51,130 nucleotides of DNA. Origin: Planctomycetota bacterium. Lineage in GTDB: Bacteria; Planctomycetota; Planctomycetia; Gemmatales; Gemmataceae. Of this stretch, positions 26,704-34,927 are shown one piece after another (position 1 is the first letter of the stretch; every line of letters starts with the position of its first letter). The DNA lies in assembly GCA_016191165.1 (NCBI GenBank), contig JACPPF010000155.1, positions 1-51,130 of the forward strand. Reading direction: 5' to 3'. Below the pieces are notes generated by a model that worked only from the letters and a program-made list of their open reading frames with translations, was not told the DNA's origin and did no database searches. The position numbers and the translations under genes are program-made.

Positions 26704-28203
26704 ATGCGTCTCATCCTGACTCTCGCCTGCCTCGCATTTCTGCCGCTTGCCGCCACGGCCCAGCCGAAAAAAGAAGTCGGCCCGATCAAGGTCATCAAGC
26801 TCGAACGCAAGGACCCGATCTCCTACGAGAAGGATGTCGAGCCGATCTTTTACAAACGCTGCACCGTCTGCCACAGCGGCAACCTGAAGGAAGGCAAACT
26901 GGACATCGCGACCTATGAAACCCTGGTCAAGGGCGGCAAGCGCGGCACGGCGTTCAAGCCCGGGAAATCGGAAGACAGCTTGCTCTACAAGGTGATGGCG
27001 CGGACGCAAAAGCCGTTCATGCCGCCCCGCGGCGAGGAACCGTGTACCCCCGAAGAGCTTGCCATCGTGAAACTGTGGATCGAACAGGGCGCCAAGGCGC
27101 CGTCGGGTGTTCGACCGCGCAAGGAAATCCTGGTCGGCTTGCCGCCCGCCAACGTCAATCCGGTGCGCGCCGTCGCCGTCAGCCCCGACAAGACCACGGT
27201 CGCCGCCGGGCGAGGCAATCAGGTTCACATCTACGACGCCGGCTCGGGAACCTACATTCGCTCGCTCATCGCTCCGGGTCTCAAGACCTTCGACGGAAAG
27301 GCCGCCAAGGCCGCCCATCTGTCCATCGTCGAATCGATGGCCTGGTCCCCCGACGGCAAATGGCTTGTCACCGGCAGCTTCCGCGAGATCGCCATGTGGG
27401 ATGCCCTCACCGGTGAACAGAAACACAAAATCACCGGCTTCGCCCATAACGTCGTTGCCATTGCTTTCTCGCTCGATAGCAAGATGCTCGGCGTCTCCGG
27501 CGGTGAACCCACCGTGGACGGCGAGGTCAAGGTATTCGACGTCCCCACCTGGAAGCTCATCTTTGACCTCAAGAACGGCCATTCCGACACCGTCTACGGC
27601 CTGGCCTTCAGTCCCCCCGACATGATGATGGTCGCCCCTGGCCAGAAAACTCCGGACCCCAAGGACAAAACCACCAAGCTCAAGACCATACCGGTAAAAC
27701 TGATCGCGACCTGCTCGGCGGACAAGTTCGTCAAGGTCTGGAACCTGGCCGACGCCAAGTTCGTCAAGTCGTTCGAGGGCCACACCCATCACGTCCTCGA
27801 CGTGGGCTGGTCCGGTGACGGCAAGCTGCTCGCCTCGGCGGGCGGCGACAACACCGTGAAAATCTGGGACTTTGAAAAAGGCGAACAGGCGCGCACGATC
27901 AACGCGCATGGCAAACAGGTCACCCGGCTCTTCTTCATCGGCAAGAAAAACGAGTTTCTGACCGGCGGCGGCGACAACGCGGTGAAAGCGTTCAACTCCA
28001 CCAATGGAGGCAACATCCGCAACTTCGCCGGCGGCACCGATTTCATCTTCGCCGTCGCCAGCAGTCCGGACGGCGCAGTCGTCGCCGCCGGCGGCCAGGA
28101 GGGCGTCGTCCGCGTCTACAACGGCGCCAACGGCACGCTGACGCGAAGCCTGCTCCCCCCCGATGCCCAGCCCCCGATCAAGAAGGACACCAAAAAGAAG
28201 TAA
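26704..28203 (+). CDS. Secreted cytochrome c-like / WD40-repeat protein
   Basis: 499 residues with signal peptide (MRLILTLACLAFLPLAATAQ). A planctomycete-type cytochrome c domain covers about 35-130, with the haem motif CTVCH at 53-57 and a Met-rich distal segment (KPFMPPRGEEP). Seven or so WD40 blades follow (about 145-490): AVSPDKTTVAAGRGNQVHIYD, SPDGKWLVTGS, ATCSADKFVKVWNL, SGDGKLLASAGGDNTVKIWD and SSPDGAVVAAGGQEGVVRVY. Haem would be attached outside the cytoplasmic membrane. The gene is 71 bp downstream of the PPC protein gene, so the two likely form a secreted pair. The electron-transfer role is inferred from the single CxxCH motif. Confidence 0.88.
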   Translation: MRLILTLACLAFLPLAATAQPKKEVGPIKVIKLERKDPISYEKDVEPIFYKRCTVCHSGNLKEGKLDIATYETLVKGGKRGTAFKPGKSEDSLLYKVMARTQKPFMPPRGEEPCTPEELAIVKLWIEQGAKAPSGVRPRKEILVGLPPANVNPVRAVAVSPDKTTVAAGRGNQVHIYDAGSGTYIRSLIAPGLKTFDGKAAKAAHLSIVESMAWSPDGKWLVTGSFREIAMWDALTGEQKHKITGFAHNVVAIAFSLDSKMLGVSGGEPTVDGEVKVFDVPTWKLIFDLKNGHSDTVYGLAFSPPDMMMVAPGQKTPDPKDKTTKLKTIPVKLIATCSADKFVKVWNLADAKFVKSFEGHTHHVLDVGWSGDGKLLASAGGDNTVKIWDFEKGEQARTINAHGKQVTRLFFIGKKNEFLTGGGDNAVKAFNSTNGGNIRNFAGGTDFIFAVASSPDGAVVAAGGQEGVVRVYNGANGTLTRSLLPPDAQPPIKKDTKKK

Positions 28204-28211
28204 CCACGAAA

Positions 28212-28240
28212 CCCCGGGGTGAGCGCAGCGAACCTCTGGG
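28212..28240. repeat. 29-nt palindromic repeat, copy 2 (partly decayed)
   Basis: Same loop GAGCGCAGCGA; left arm CCCCGGGGT and right arm ACCTCTGGG pair at 7 of 9 positions. It lies 8 bp after the cytochrome/WD40 gene stop. Its last 10 bases are duplicated at 28340-28349 on the other side of an inserted palindromic element. Confidence 0.8.
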
Positions 28241-28339
28241 TAGTGTCTCAGTTTGAAGGTAGACCTCACGCTCCGCGTGAGGAATTCCTCACGCGGAGCG
28301 TGAGGTCTACCATGCGCCGAAGCAAAGTGAGACACCACC
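28241..28339. mobile_element. Palindromic MITE-like insertion, about 99 bp
   Basis: A 54-bp perfect palindrome (28258-28311, arms starting GGTAGACCTCACGC, centre GAATTC) sits between terminal repeats GTGTCTCAGTTTG (28243-28255) and the complement of CAAAGTGAGACAC (28323-28335), 12 of 13 matching. AACCTCTGGG flanks it on both sides (28231-28240 and 28340-28349), consistent with a 10-bp target duplication. It encodes nothing. The parent transposase is not in the window. Confidence 0.75.
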
Positions 28340-28434
28340 AACCTCTGGGATGTTTTGAAACCGGCAGACGCCTCGGGTACAATACCCCGAGGCGTTTGTT
28401 TGCGCCACGGTCGGACACGCCGCTGGAGTAGCCC

Positions 28435-30069
28435 ATGATCACGGATTCGCCGCCCCGGACGATTCACCTGAACCTCGCCATCGGCGAGCCGGAAATCGTG
28501 GCCGAGTTGAACAAGTATGCCGCGGGACCAGAGCGCGACGATTTCGCTCGGTCCGCCTTGCGCATCGGCGTCCTCGCTCTCAGACAGGCCAGCGGCCACA
28601 TCGACGCCAACGCCGTGCGCGTGGAGGGCGAACGCCTCGTTGGCGCCATCCGCGAGATTCTGACGGAGAAGCTCGGCAACGTCGCCTCGACGCTCAAGAT
28701 CTATTTCGATCCCGCGGAAGGCCATCTGCCCCAGCGCCTCGATCGCTTGCTAAAAAAAGACGGCGAGCTGCAATCGTTGCTGGCTCAGCACCTCGACGGC
28801 GATCAGTCGGTGGTGGCGCGCACCCTCGCCAGGCATATCGGCAAGGAAAGTCCTCTCTTACAAATGCTGGCGCCGGAAGAAAAACAGGGAGTCATCGCGG
28901 CCCTTACCAAGGCCGTCGGCGACGCGCTGCAAACCCAGCGCGATCACGTGCTCCATCAATTCAGCCTCGACGACAAGGAGTCGGCGCTGTCGCGACTCGT
29001 CCTCGAAATGACCGGCGCCAACGGCCAGCTGCGGCAGGACCTGGCGCAGGATGTCCAAAAGCTACAGCAGGAATTCTCGCTCGACAACGAACAGGGCGCC
29101 CTGTCGCGTTTGGTCGCGCGCGTGGAGAAAGCCCAGCGCACGATTTCTCAGGAGTTCTCGCTCGACAACAAAGAATCCGCCCTTTGTAGGCTGGTCAAGC
29201 TGATGGAGACGGCCAATGCCTCCATCCACGACAACCTGACGCTCGACAACGAAAACTCGCCGCTCTATCGGCTCCGGCGTGAACTGACCGAGGTCATCGA
29301 CAAGCTGGATAAATCAAGCTCCGCGTTTCACCAGGAAGTCAGGTTGACACTCGAGTCCTTCAAAGTTCGGCGTGAGGCGGACGAACGTTCGACGCAGCAT
29401 GGCAACGCATTCCAGGACGAAGTCGGCGCCGTGCTCCAAGCGGACGCGCAAAAGGCGGGCGACCTGTTCGAGGCGACCGGCAACAAGGTCGGCGTGATTC
29501 CGTATTGCAAGGTCGGCGATTACGTCATCACCCTCGGCAGCGAAAGCGTCGCCGCAGGCGCCCGAATCGCCGTCGAGGCCAAGGAGGACAAGAGCTACCA
29601 TTTGACCAAGGCGTTACAGGAAATCGAACAGGCCAGGAAGAACCGCGAGGCCCAGATCGGGCTTTTCGTTTACTCGAAGCAGTCCGCCCCCACCGGACTG
29701 GCGCCTTTCGTGCGACATGGACAGAGCATTCTCGTGATCTGGGATCAAACCGATTCCGCGAGCGACATATTTCTCCAGGCCGGGGTGTCCGTCGCCAAGG
29801 CGCTGGTGGTTCGCGAACGCCTGGCCGAGGAACGGAGCAAGGACATGGTCGCCCTCAGAAAGGCTCTGGAAGCGATTACCAAGGAGGTGACGGCGCTTGC
29901 GCAAATCAGCAAATGGGCGCAAACCGTCAAACGCACCGGCGACAAGATCGGCAAGAAGGCCGACTTACTTCAGAAGAAATTGACCCGGCATCTCCTTATC
30001 CTGGAGAAATATCTCTTGCCCGATGCCGCCGAGCACGCCGGTGAAAATGGAGTCTGCCAATCGATGTGA
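28435..30069 (+). CDS. Coiled-coil repeat protein with PD-(D/E)XK nuclease-like C-terminus
   Basis: 544 residues, not matched to a named family with certainty. Four copies of a motif of the form FSLD(N/D)xxSAL(x)RLV occur at 176-188, 214-227, 241-254 and 268-281, each followed by a short helical linker, so the middle is probably a long helical rod. The segment 320-440 looks like a restriction-endonuclease fold: GNAFQDEVGAVL, then GDYVITLGSE with Asp362, then IAVEAKEDK with Glu381 and Lys383, and ending SILVIWDQ. RmuC and DUF2130 proteins combine coiled coils with a similar nuclease domain, which suggests a DNA-repair or defence role; that is inference. No signal peptide or transmembrane helix is seen. 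The gene stands alone; the one downstream is convergent. Confidence 0.65.
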   Translation: MITDSPPRTIHLNLAIGEPEIVAELNKYAAGPERDDFARSALRIGVLALRQASGHIDANAVRVEGERLVGAIREILTEKLGNVASTLKIYFDPAEGHLPQRLDRLLKKDGELQSLLAQHLDGDQSVVARTLARHIGKESPLLQMLAPEEKQGVIAALTKAVGDALQTQRDHVLHQFSLDDKESALSRLVLEMTGANGQLRQDLAQDVQKLQQEFSLDNEQGALSRLVARVEKAQRTISQEFSLDNKESALCRLVKLMETANASIHDNLTLDNENSPLYRLRRELTEVIDKLDKSSSAFHQEVRLTLESFKVRREADERSTQHGNAFQDEVGAVLQADAQKAGDLFEATGNKVGVIPYCKVGDYVITLGSESVAAGARIAVEAKEDKSYHLTKALQEIEQARKNREAQIGLFVYSKQSAPTGLAPFVRHGQSILVIWDQTDSASDIFLQAGVSVAKALVVRERLAEERSKDMVALRKALEAITKEVTALAQISKWAQTVKRTGDKIGKKADLLQKKLTRHLLILEKYLLPDAAEHAGENGVCQSM

Positions 30070-30073
30070 ATCG

Positions 30074-30105
30074 CCCGGATCCCAACGCGTCGTCTGGGAT
30101 CCGGG
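30074..30105. terminator. Bidirectional terminator hairpin between convergent genes
   Basis: CCCGGATCCCA at 30074-30084 pairs perfectly with TGGGATCCGGG at 30095-30105 across a 10-nt loop, 5 bp after the plus-strand stop and 9 bp before the minus-strand stop. T-runs are weak on both sides. Confidence 0.65.
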
Positions 30106-30113
30106 ACTTGAAG

Positions 30114-30716
30114 CTAATTAATCGATTCCTTCTTCTTCCCCGCCCGCTTCGTAAACGTGATCTCCATCACTTTGATTTCTGCCGGCAAGCCTTCCGGCTG
30201 GCGGTACATCTCGAAGGTCTGCACATCGGCACTGACGATTTTGAGCACGTCGCGGGCCTTCATTTTCTTCTTGCTGCCGGCGTCGTAATCCTCGCCGAGC
30301 ATGGTGAACGTTTTTTTTCCCGGGTTGTAGGTGCCGGACATTTGCAGCATGGAGGTGGACATGCTGTCCACCCAGGTGGTGACGTACTTGTTCTGTTTCT
30401 GGTCGAAGCCCATGATGCCGATGCCGCTGAAACCGGCGCCGAGGAATTCGCCCTTGAACGATTCCTGCAGGTAGTTGCCGCCGAGGATCATCTTGCGGGT
30501 CATGACGCCCTTGGACTCCATCGGCTTGCCGCTGGGATCAAGATATAGCTTGACCTTGGCGTCATAAACGCCGGCCAGGCTTTGAAGCACCATGTGCTCG
30601 GGACCACGTTTGACGGCCGGGAAGCCGCCTTCTTTTTTCTTGTCACCGGCGTTTGACGGCACGGCAAGAGTCAAAGCCAGCAGAACGAGTGCGGACAGGG
30701 ATAGGGTGCGTCGCAT
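30114..30716 (-). CDS. Secreted DUF1579 family protein
   Basis: 200 residues from ATG 30714-30716, preceded by GAGGAC; a longer frame upstream lacks a ribosome site and would precede the signal peptide. Residues 1-24 are a signal peptide (MRRTLSLSALVLLALTLAVPSNA). The body matches DUF1579: HMVLQSLAGVYDAKVKLYLD, then a repeated G-rich strand pattern (GGNYLQESFKGEFLGAGFSGIGIMGFD) and YVTTWVDSMST. It probably forms a beta-barrel in the periplasm. Function is unknown. The mrp gene lies upstream, 50 bp away on the same strand. Confidence 0.82.
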   Translation of the reverse strand: MRRTLSLSALVLLALTLAVPSNAGDKKKEGGFPAVKRGPEHMVLQSLAGVYDAKVKLYLDPSGKPMESKGVMTRKMILGGNYLQESFKGEFLGAGFSGIGIMGFDQKQNKYVTTWVDSMSTSMLQMSGTYNPGKKTFTMLGEDYDAGSKKKMKARDVLKIVSADVQTFEMYRQPEGLPAEIKVMEITFTKRAGKKKESIN

Positions 30717-30765
30717 GAAGTCCTCATGAAAAAAAGGGGAACGGATGGAAACGAACAATAAGACG

Positions 30766-31590
30766 TCACAGTTTCAGCGTCGGCAGCTCGGCGGTCGAAT
30801 CGGTGGATCGCCGCACTTGCTCGGCGACGATGCCGGCCAGGTCGAGATACGACTTGGCAATCGCGCTGTCCGGATGCCGATGGACGATCGGGTCGCCCGA
30901 ATCGCCGCACTCGGCGACCAAAGGATCGATCGGAATTTCGCCGAGGAACGGCACGCCGGCCTCCTGGGCGAGCTTCTTGCCGCCGCCGTGACGGAATATC
31001 TCATAGCGTTTGCCATCGGCGCCCAGAAAATAGCTCATGTTTTCGACGATGCCGAGAACCGGCACGCGCACCTGGCGAAACATTTCGAGCCCCTTGCGGG
31101 CATCGATCAGGCTAACATCCTGCGGCGTCGTGACGATGACCGCGCCGGAGAGCGGCGCCGTCTGCGTCAAGGTCAGTTGCGCATCACCAGTGCCGGGGGG
31201 CAAGTCGATGACGAGGTAATCGAGTTCGCCCCAGTTGATTTGCGTGAGGAATGCCGTCAGGTATTTGTGAACCATCGGCCCGCGCCAGATCATGGCCGTT
31301 TCCGGCTTGACGCAGAAACCCATCGACATCAGCTTGATGCCATGCCGGTCGAGCGGGAACTGGGTCGTGTTCGGGTCGAAGACCTCGTTGACGCCCATCA
31401 TGATGGGGATGCTCGGGCCATAAATGTCGGCATCGAGAAGCCCAACGCGCCGGCCGTGCATGTGCAAGGCCAGCGCGAGGTTGGTGGCGACGGTCGATTT
31501 GCCGACGCCCCCTTTGCCGCTGGCAACGGCGACGACATTCTTGACGCCGGGCATGGCGATTTTCTGGGGCTCGGCTTGGGGTGGAGGCAT
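30766..31590 (-). CDS. mrp: Mrp/ApbC-type Fe-S cluster carrier ATPase
   Basis: P-loop NTPase that assembles or delivers iron-sulphur clusters in the cytoplasm. It is 274 residues from ATG 31588-31590; further upstream the frame has no family features. It has the deviant Walker A GKGGVGKST near 25-33, then LLDADIYGPSIP, VIDLPPGTGD, VTTPQDVSLID and GIVENMSYF. Two things differ from textbook Mrp. The N-terminal DUF59 (MIP18-like) domain is absent. The CPxC pair that normally follows NMSYF and binds the cluster at the dimer interface is replaced by LGADGKRYEIF. The DUF971 gene 46 bp upstream is a common genomic partner and is cysteine-rich. Confidence 0.9.
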   Translation of the reverse strand: MPPPQAEPQKIAMPGVKNVVAVASGKGGVGKSTVATNLALALHMHGRRVGLLDADIYGPSIPIMMGVNEVFDPNTTQFPLDRHGIKLMSMGFCVKPETAMIWRGPMVHKYLTAFLTQINWGELDYLVIDLPPGTGDAQLTLTQTAPLSGAVIVTTPQDVSLIDARKGLEMFRQVRVPVLGIVENMSYFLGADGKRYEIFRHGGGKKLAQEAGVPFLGEIPIDPLVAECGDSGDPIVHRHPDSAIAKSYLDLAGIVAEQVRRSTDSTAELPTLKL

Positions 31591-31636
31591 GGGAATCGTC
31601 CTCGATAGAATGTTCGCGCTCGGCTGCGCGTTGCGG

Positions 31637-31972
31637 CTAAACTTTTTTGTTGCATTCCGGGCACTGGCAGAGCGAGCGCAAATGTTCGAGCGTGAACAAG
31701 CCCGAATCGTGGCCATCGCTCCAGACAATCTTGTAGGCGTAATGCCCGATCGGGCTGATCGATATCGGCTTGAGCGGGACCAGCTCGCTGGGCTTCAAGA
31801 TCCGAAATGGATCGGGCGGCTGCTCGTGCTCGCCCCGGCAGCCGGCACAGGGACAATTGCCGCGCAGGTGGGTCCAGGCATAAACGCTGCGATGACCGTC
31901 GCTCCAGTCAATCCGCAAACGGTCCTCGCCGTCCTTCGTCAAGGCCACGGGCCGCACGCCGGAAACAGTCAT
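31637..31972 (-). CDS. DUF971 (GBBH-like) protein
   Basis: 111 residues from ATG 31970-31972. The sequence fits DUF971, a small beta-rich domain also found at the N-terminus of gamma-butyrobetaine hydroxylase and fused to some Mrp proteins: LRIDWSDGHRSVYAWTHLRGNCPC, and a second related strand pattern, YKIVWSDGHDSGLFTLEHLRSLC. It carries six cysteines in two clusters, CPCAGC and CQCPEC, able to bind metal or an Fe-S cluster. It is upstream of mrp on the same strand, which supports a shared role in cluster assembly. Confidence 0.8.
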   Translation of the reverse strand: MTVSGVRPVALTKDGEDRLRIDWSDGHRSVYAWTHLRGNCPCAGCRGEHEQPPDPFRILKPSELVPLKPISISPIGHYAYKIVWSDGHDSGLFTLEHLRSLCQCPECNKKV

Positions 31973-32112
31973 GGTGGTCCAGGCCTTTCGGATTCGCCAT
32001 TGCCTCGCGCCAAACAGACCCGCGGCAAGCAACGCCAGGCGGTTTCGCGCACAGGACAAAAGCTCGTGCCAACCGACAGGGGAATTATAGAAAGCAAGCC
32101 GTCCTTGACGCC

Positions 32113-33051
32113 TTAAATCCGTTGCGTCAGAATGCGCAGCAGTGAATTGATCGCGTCCGGTGTGGAGCTTTCTCCGCGCCGCCAGGCATCGGCGAGGTGT
32201 TCCAACTCGGCGTCGCGCGTGCGTTCCACGGCATCAAAGCGCTGTCCGAGAGAATCGAGCGCCGCTTGAAACAGTAACCTCGCGGCGGTGGGTTGTTGCC
32301 GGCGCGCGGGCAATACCTGAATCGTTTGCCATAGCTCGGCGTGTCCGGTGTTTGCTTTCGTGCTGACGCGCAGAACCGGCGCCGCATGGGCCATCGACAG
32401 GTCGAGCGCGGCACGCACCTGGGCGGCGGTCTGGTCCGCGCCGGGCAAGTCGGACTTATGCACGATTACCACGTCCGCGCATTCCAGAATGCCCGCCTTC
32501 TCCCACTGCACATCGTCGCCGCTTTCGGGTTGTACCAGCAGTGCCACCACGTCGGAATACTTGCGCACATCCACGTCTCCCTGACCGGAGCCGACCGTCT
32601 CCAGGAAGATCACGTCGAAGCCGAAGGTTTCGAGGAGACGAATGATGACATCAAGATGCTCGGCAAGGCCGCCATGTCCGCTGACGGCGGCAAGGCTGCG
32701 GATGAAGACGCCGTCGTCGGTGGAGTTGCCCATGCGAAAACGATCGCCGAGGAGGGCGCCGCCGGTAAGCGGGCTTTGCGGATCGCAGGCGAGCACGGCG
32801 ACTTTGAGGTTTTGCTCGCGAACGAGCGGGATCAGCTTGCCGATGAGCGTGCTTTTGCCCACCCCGCCCGATCCGGTGAAAGCGACCACGCGGGCGCAAT
32901 TCCCCTCACCCCCGGCCCCTCTCCCAGAGGGAGAGGGGAGTAGAGCGGCTTGCATTTCGCCGAGGTGTTCGCCGCGCGCGGCCTGGCTGACCAGACGAGC
33001 CAGGGCATTGCGATCGCCCTGGCGCAGCCGATCGAACAGCGCGGCGATCAT
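32113..33051 (-). CDS. MeaB/ArgK-type GTPase (methylmalonyl-CoA mutase chaperone)
   Basis: G3E GTPase that protects and reloads B12-dependent acyl-CoA mutases. It is 312 residues, as expected. Walker A is GSGGVGKST near 60-68, then [35 protein letters not shown] and the base motif HKSD. The gene overlaps the B12-binding-domain gene by 4 bp, a direct functional hint. Between the N-terminal helix and the first strand, residues about 38-51 ([14 protein letters not shown]) come from a palindromic 41-bp repeat (32900-32940) that appears to have been inserted without breaking the frame. The catalytic core is otherwise complete. Confidence 0.9.
   Translation of the reverse strand: MIAALFDRLRQGDRNALARLVSQAARGEHLGEMQAALLPSPSGRGAGGEGNCARVVAFTGSGGVGKSTLIGKLIPLVREQNLKVAVLACDPQSPLTGGALLGDRFRMGNSTDDGVFIRSLAAVSGHGGLAEHLDVIIRLLETFGFDVIFLETVGSGQGDVDVRKYSDVVALLVQPESGDDVQWEKAGILECADVVIVHKSDLPGADQTAAQVRAALDLSMAHAAPVLRVSTKANTGHAELWQTIQVLPARRQQPTAARLLFQAALDSLGQRFDAVERTRDAELEHLADAWRRGESSTPDAINSLLRILTQRI
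32900..32940. repeat. 41-bp G/C-rich palindromic repeat inside meaB
   Basis: It contains a perfect 10-bp stem with a 3-nt loop: CCCCTCTCCC at 32916-32925 and GGGAGAGGGG at 32929-32938. It matches 41562-41602 inside pabB at 37 of 41 positions, and it is read in the opposite orientation relative to its host gene there. Confidence 0.85.
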
Positions 33052-33449
33052 GGCGTGCGCTCCCGCGGTTTTTGCACGAAGGAGACGATGTCATCGAGTG
33101 ACGTGCCGGGGCCGAAGATCTTGGCGACGCCAAGGTCGTGGAGCTTGGGCATGTCCGCTTCGGGGATGATGCCGCCCACGAGAACGCCGGTGTCGGCCAG
33201 GCCGGCTTGCTTGAGGAGTTCCATGACGCGCGGCACAAGGGTCATGTGCGCGCCGGAAAGGAGGCTGAGGCCGAGCCAGTCGGCGTCCTCGTCGGCCACG
33301 GTGCGAACGACTGCCTCCGGAGTCTGCCAGAGGCCGGCGTAGATGACGTGCATCCCCGCGTCGCGCAAGGCCCGTGCGACGACCTTGATGCCGCGATCGT
33401 GACCGTCCAGCCCGACCTTGGCGAGCACGATGCGTTGGGGTTGGTCCAT
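33048..33449 (-). CDS. Methylmalonyl-CoA mutase cobalamin-binding subunit or domain
   Basis: 133 residues, the size of a stand-alone B12-binding Rossmann domain. VGLDGHDRG near 12-20 carries the cobalt-ligating His of the DxHxxG motif; [10 protein letters not shown] and [15 protein letters not shown] are the other family motifs. Its substrate-binding partner (the TIM-barrel mutase subunit) is not in the window, so it must be encoded elsewhere or this domain may serve a different acyl-CoA mutase such as isobutyryl-CoA mutase. The start codon overlaps the stop of the TPR gene by 1 bp and the end overlaps the meaB-type gene by 4 bp. Confidence 0.9.
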   Translation of the reverse strand: MDQPQRIVLAKVGLDGHDRGIKVVARALRDAGMHVIYAGLWQTPEAVVRTVADEDADWLGLSLLSGAHMTLVPRVMELLKQAGLADTGVLVGGIIPEADMPKLHDLGVAKIFGPGTSLDDIVSFVQKPRERTP

Positions 33450-34762
33450 TACTTGGAACTCTTCGCCTTTTGCAGTTTCTTTTCGACGAGCACCTTGCGT
33501 TCCTGATCGCGGCGATTGGGGGACGCCAGGCGAATGCCCTCTTCCCAGGCCTTGATCGCCAGATCACGCTCGCCAAGGGCCATGTGGACGTCGCCGAGGT
33601 GGTCGAAGATTTCGAGATGCTGGGCCGACTTGTCCGCGATCGCCTTGAGGAGCCATTCCTTCGCTTCCTTGTTTTTCTTTTGCTTGTGCAGGACCCAGCC
33701 CAGGCTGTCGAGGTAGGCGCCCGGATCCTGGTCCGTTTTCGGATCGAACTTGGGGCTCTTCATGCGGCGTCCGCGGTCCAGTTCCAGGGCCTTGCGGATC
33801 AGCTTTTCGGCTTCATCGAGCTTCATGTCGTTATCGGCCCAGATGTAGCCGAGATCATTGTAGAACATGGCATCGTTGGGGCGCTTCTTGAGAAGGTACT
33901 CCAGGTGCTCCGAGGCCTGATTGACTTTCTTGAGGTCGATGTAGACATTGCTGACCTCGTAGCGGAATTGTTCGATGAAGGCATCGCGCTGGCTCTGGCT
34001 GAAGCGTTCATCCGCGGTGGCTTGTTTGATGACATCCTCATAGACGCCCGCGGCCGCTTCAAGTTGGCCGGCCTCTTTCAACACCCAGCCTTTCAAATGC
34101 CGATCGATCCAGTTGTCGTTTTTCTTCAAGAGACCATCGACGAGTTTGACCGCCTGGTCGTATCGACCCAGTTTCGCGGTGGCCTTGACGTAGTATTCGA
34201 AGATGTACGGGCGCAGGCGCTGAGCCGTGTCGAAGCTGTCGCGAGGCTCGCGAAAATCGACTTCACCGAAGCGGTCGGCCATGGTGGCGACGACCTTGCG
34301 ATCCTTGCCGTCGTCGGTGTTCAGCTCCAGCAACGCCTTGCAAATACGCACGGAGTCGGCGTACATCTTGTAGTCGTAATAAAGTTCGATCAAGAGCCCG
34401 TAGGACTGCCTGAGTTTCTCGAGGCTTTGCAGCTTGGCGCCTTTTTCCATGCACACGCGCAGGTAGGTTTCGGCGGTCTTCATGTCCTTCATTTCCGCCG
34501 CGGTCAGGCCAAGCACCATGGCGGCGTTGTAGGACAGTTCTTTTTTCTCGGCGGCTGACAGGCCGAAGGCGAGGAGTTTCTTGGCGTGTTGTGGATTGTC
34601 GACCAGCCCCTTGAGGGCGCCGCGCAATGGATCCTTGCCGGTCAAGCGGTTGAGGTCGGCTAGCTCCTTTTTCAGCGCGTCCTCGCCGGCCCGGGCGATC
34701 AAGGTCGTGCACAAGAAAATCAGCGACACGAGCGACAGCGTCCGTAGCAGCTTGGTGGCCAT
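33449..34762 (-). CDS. Exported TPR-repeat protein
   Basis: 437 residues starting at ATG 34760-34762 after AGGGAG. Residues 1-26 form a signal peptide ([26 protein letters not shown]). The rest is alpha-helical tetratricopeptide-type repeats; clear units include [79 protein letters not shown] and [19 protein letters not shown]. TPRs mediate protein contacts; a periplasmic scaffold is likely. It shares an operon with the B12-domain and GTPase genes by 1-bp overlap, though no biochemical link is obvious. Confidence 0.85.
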   Translation of the reverse strand: MATKLLRTLSLVSLIFLCTTLIARAGEDALKKELADLNRLTGKDPLRGALKGLVDNPQHAKKLLAFGLSAAEKKELSYNAAMVLGLTAAEMKDMKTAETYLRVCMEKGAKLQSLEKLRQSYGLLIELYYDYKMYADSVRICKALLELNTDDGKDRKVVATMADRFGEVDFREPRDSFDTAQRLRPYIFEYYVKATAKLGRYDQAVKLVDGLLKKNDNWIDRHLKGWVLKEAGQLEAAAGVYEDVIKQATADERFSQSQRDAFIEQFRYEVSNVYIDLKKVNQASEHLEYLLKKRPNDAMFYNDLGYIWADNDMKLDEAEKLIRKALELDRGRRMKSPKFDPKTDQDPGAYLDSLGWVLHKQKKNKEAKEWLLKAIADKSAQHLEIFDHLGDVHMALGERDLAIKAWEEGIRLASPNRRDQERKVLVEKKLQKAKSSK

Positions 34763-34927
34763 GTTAATACTCCCTGGCTTGGCGTAGAGACCAAACGGGG
34801 CACAACTCCCCGCTACCCTTATGGTAATCAATTGCCTTTCGCGATTCCATGTCAGGTTGATGGGATCGGCATATTTTGCCCAGATTGACGCAATGAGAGT
34901 CCAGGGCCGCGAGTTCAAAGCCATCGT

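Noticed and set aside
26575-28725. A 716-codon minus-strand frame opposite the cytochrome/WD40 gene
   Set aside because: The plus strand has a signal peptide, CxxCH and WD40 repeats; the minus frame also runs through the palindromic insertion, which is non-coding.
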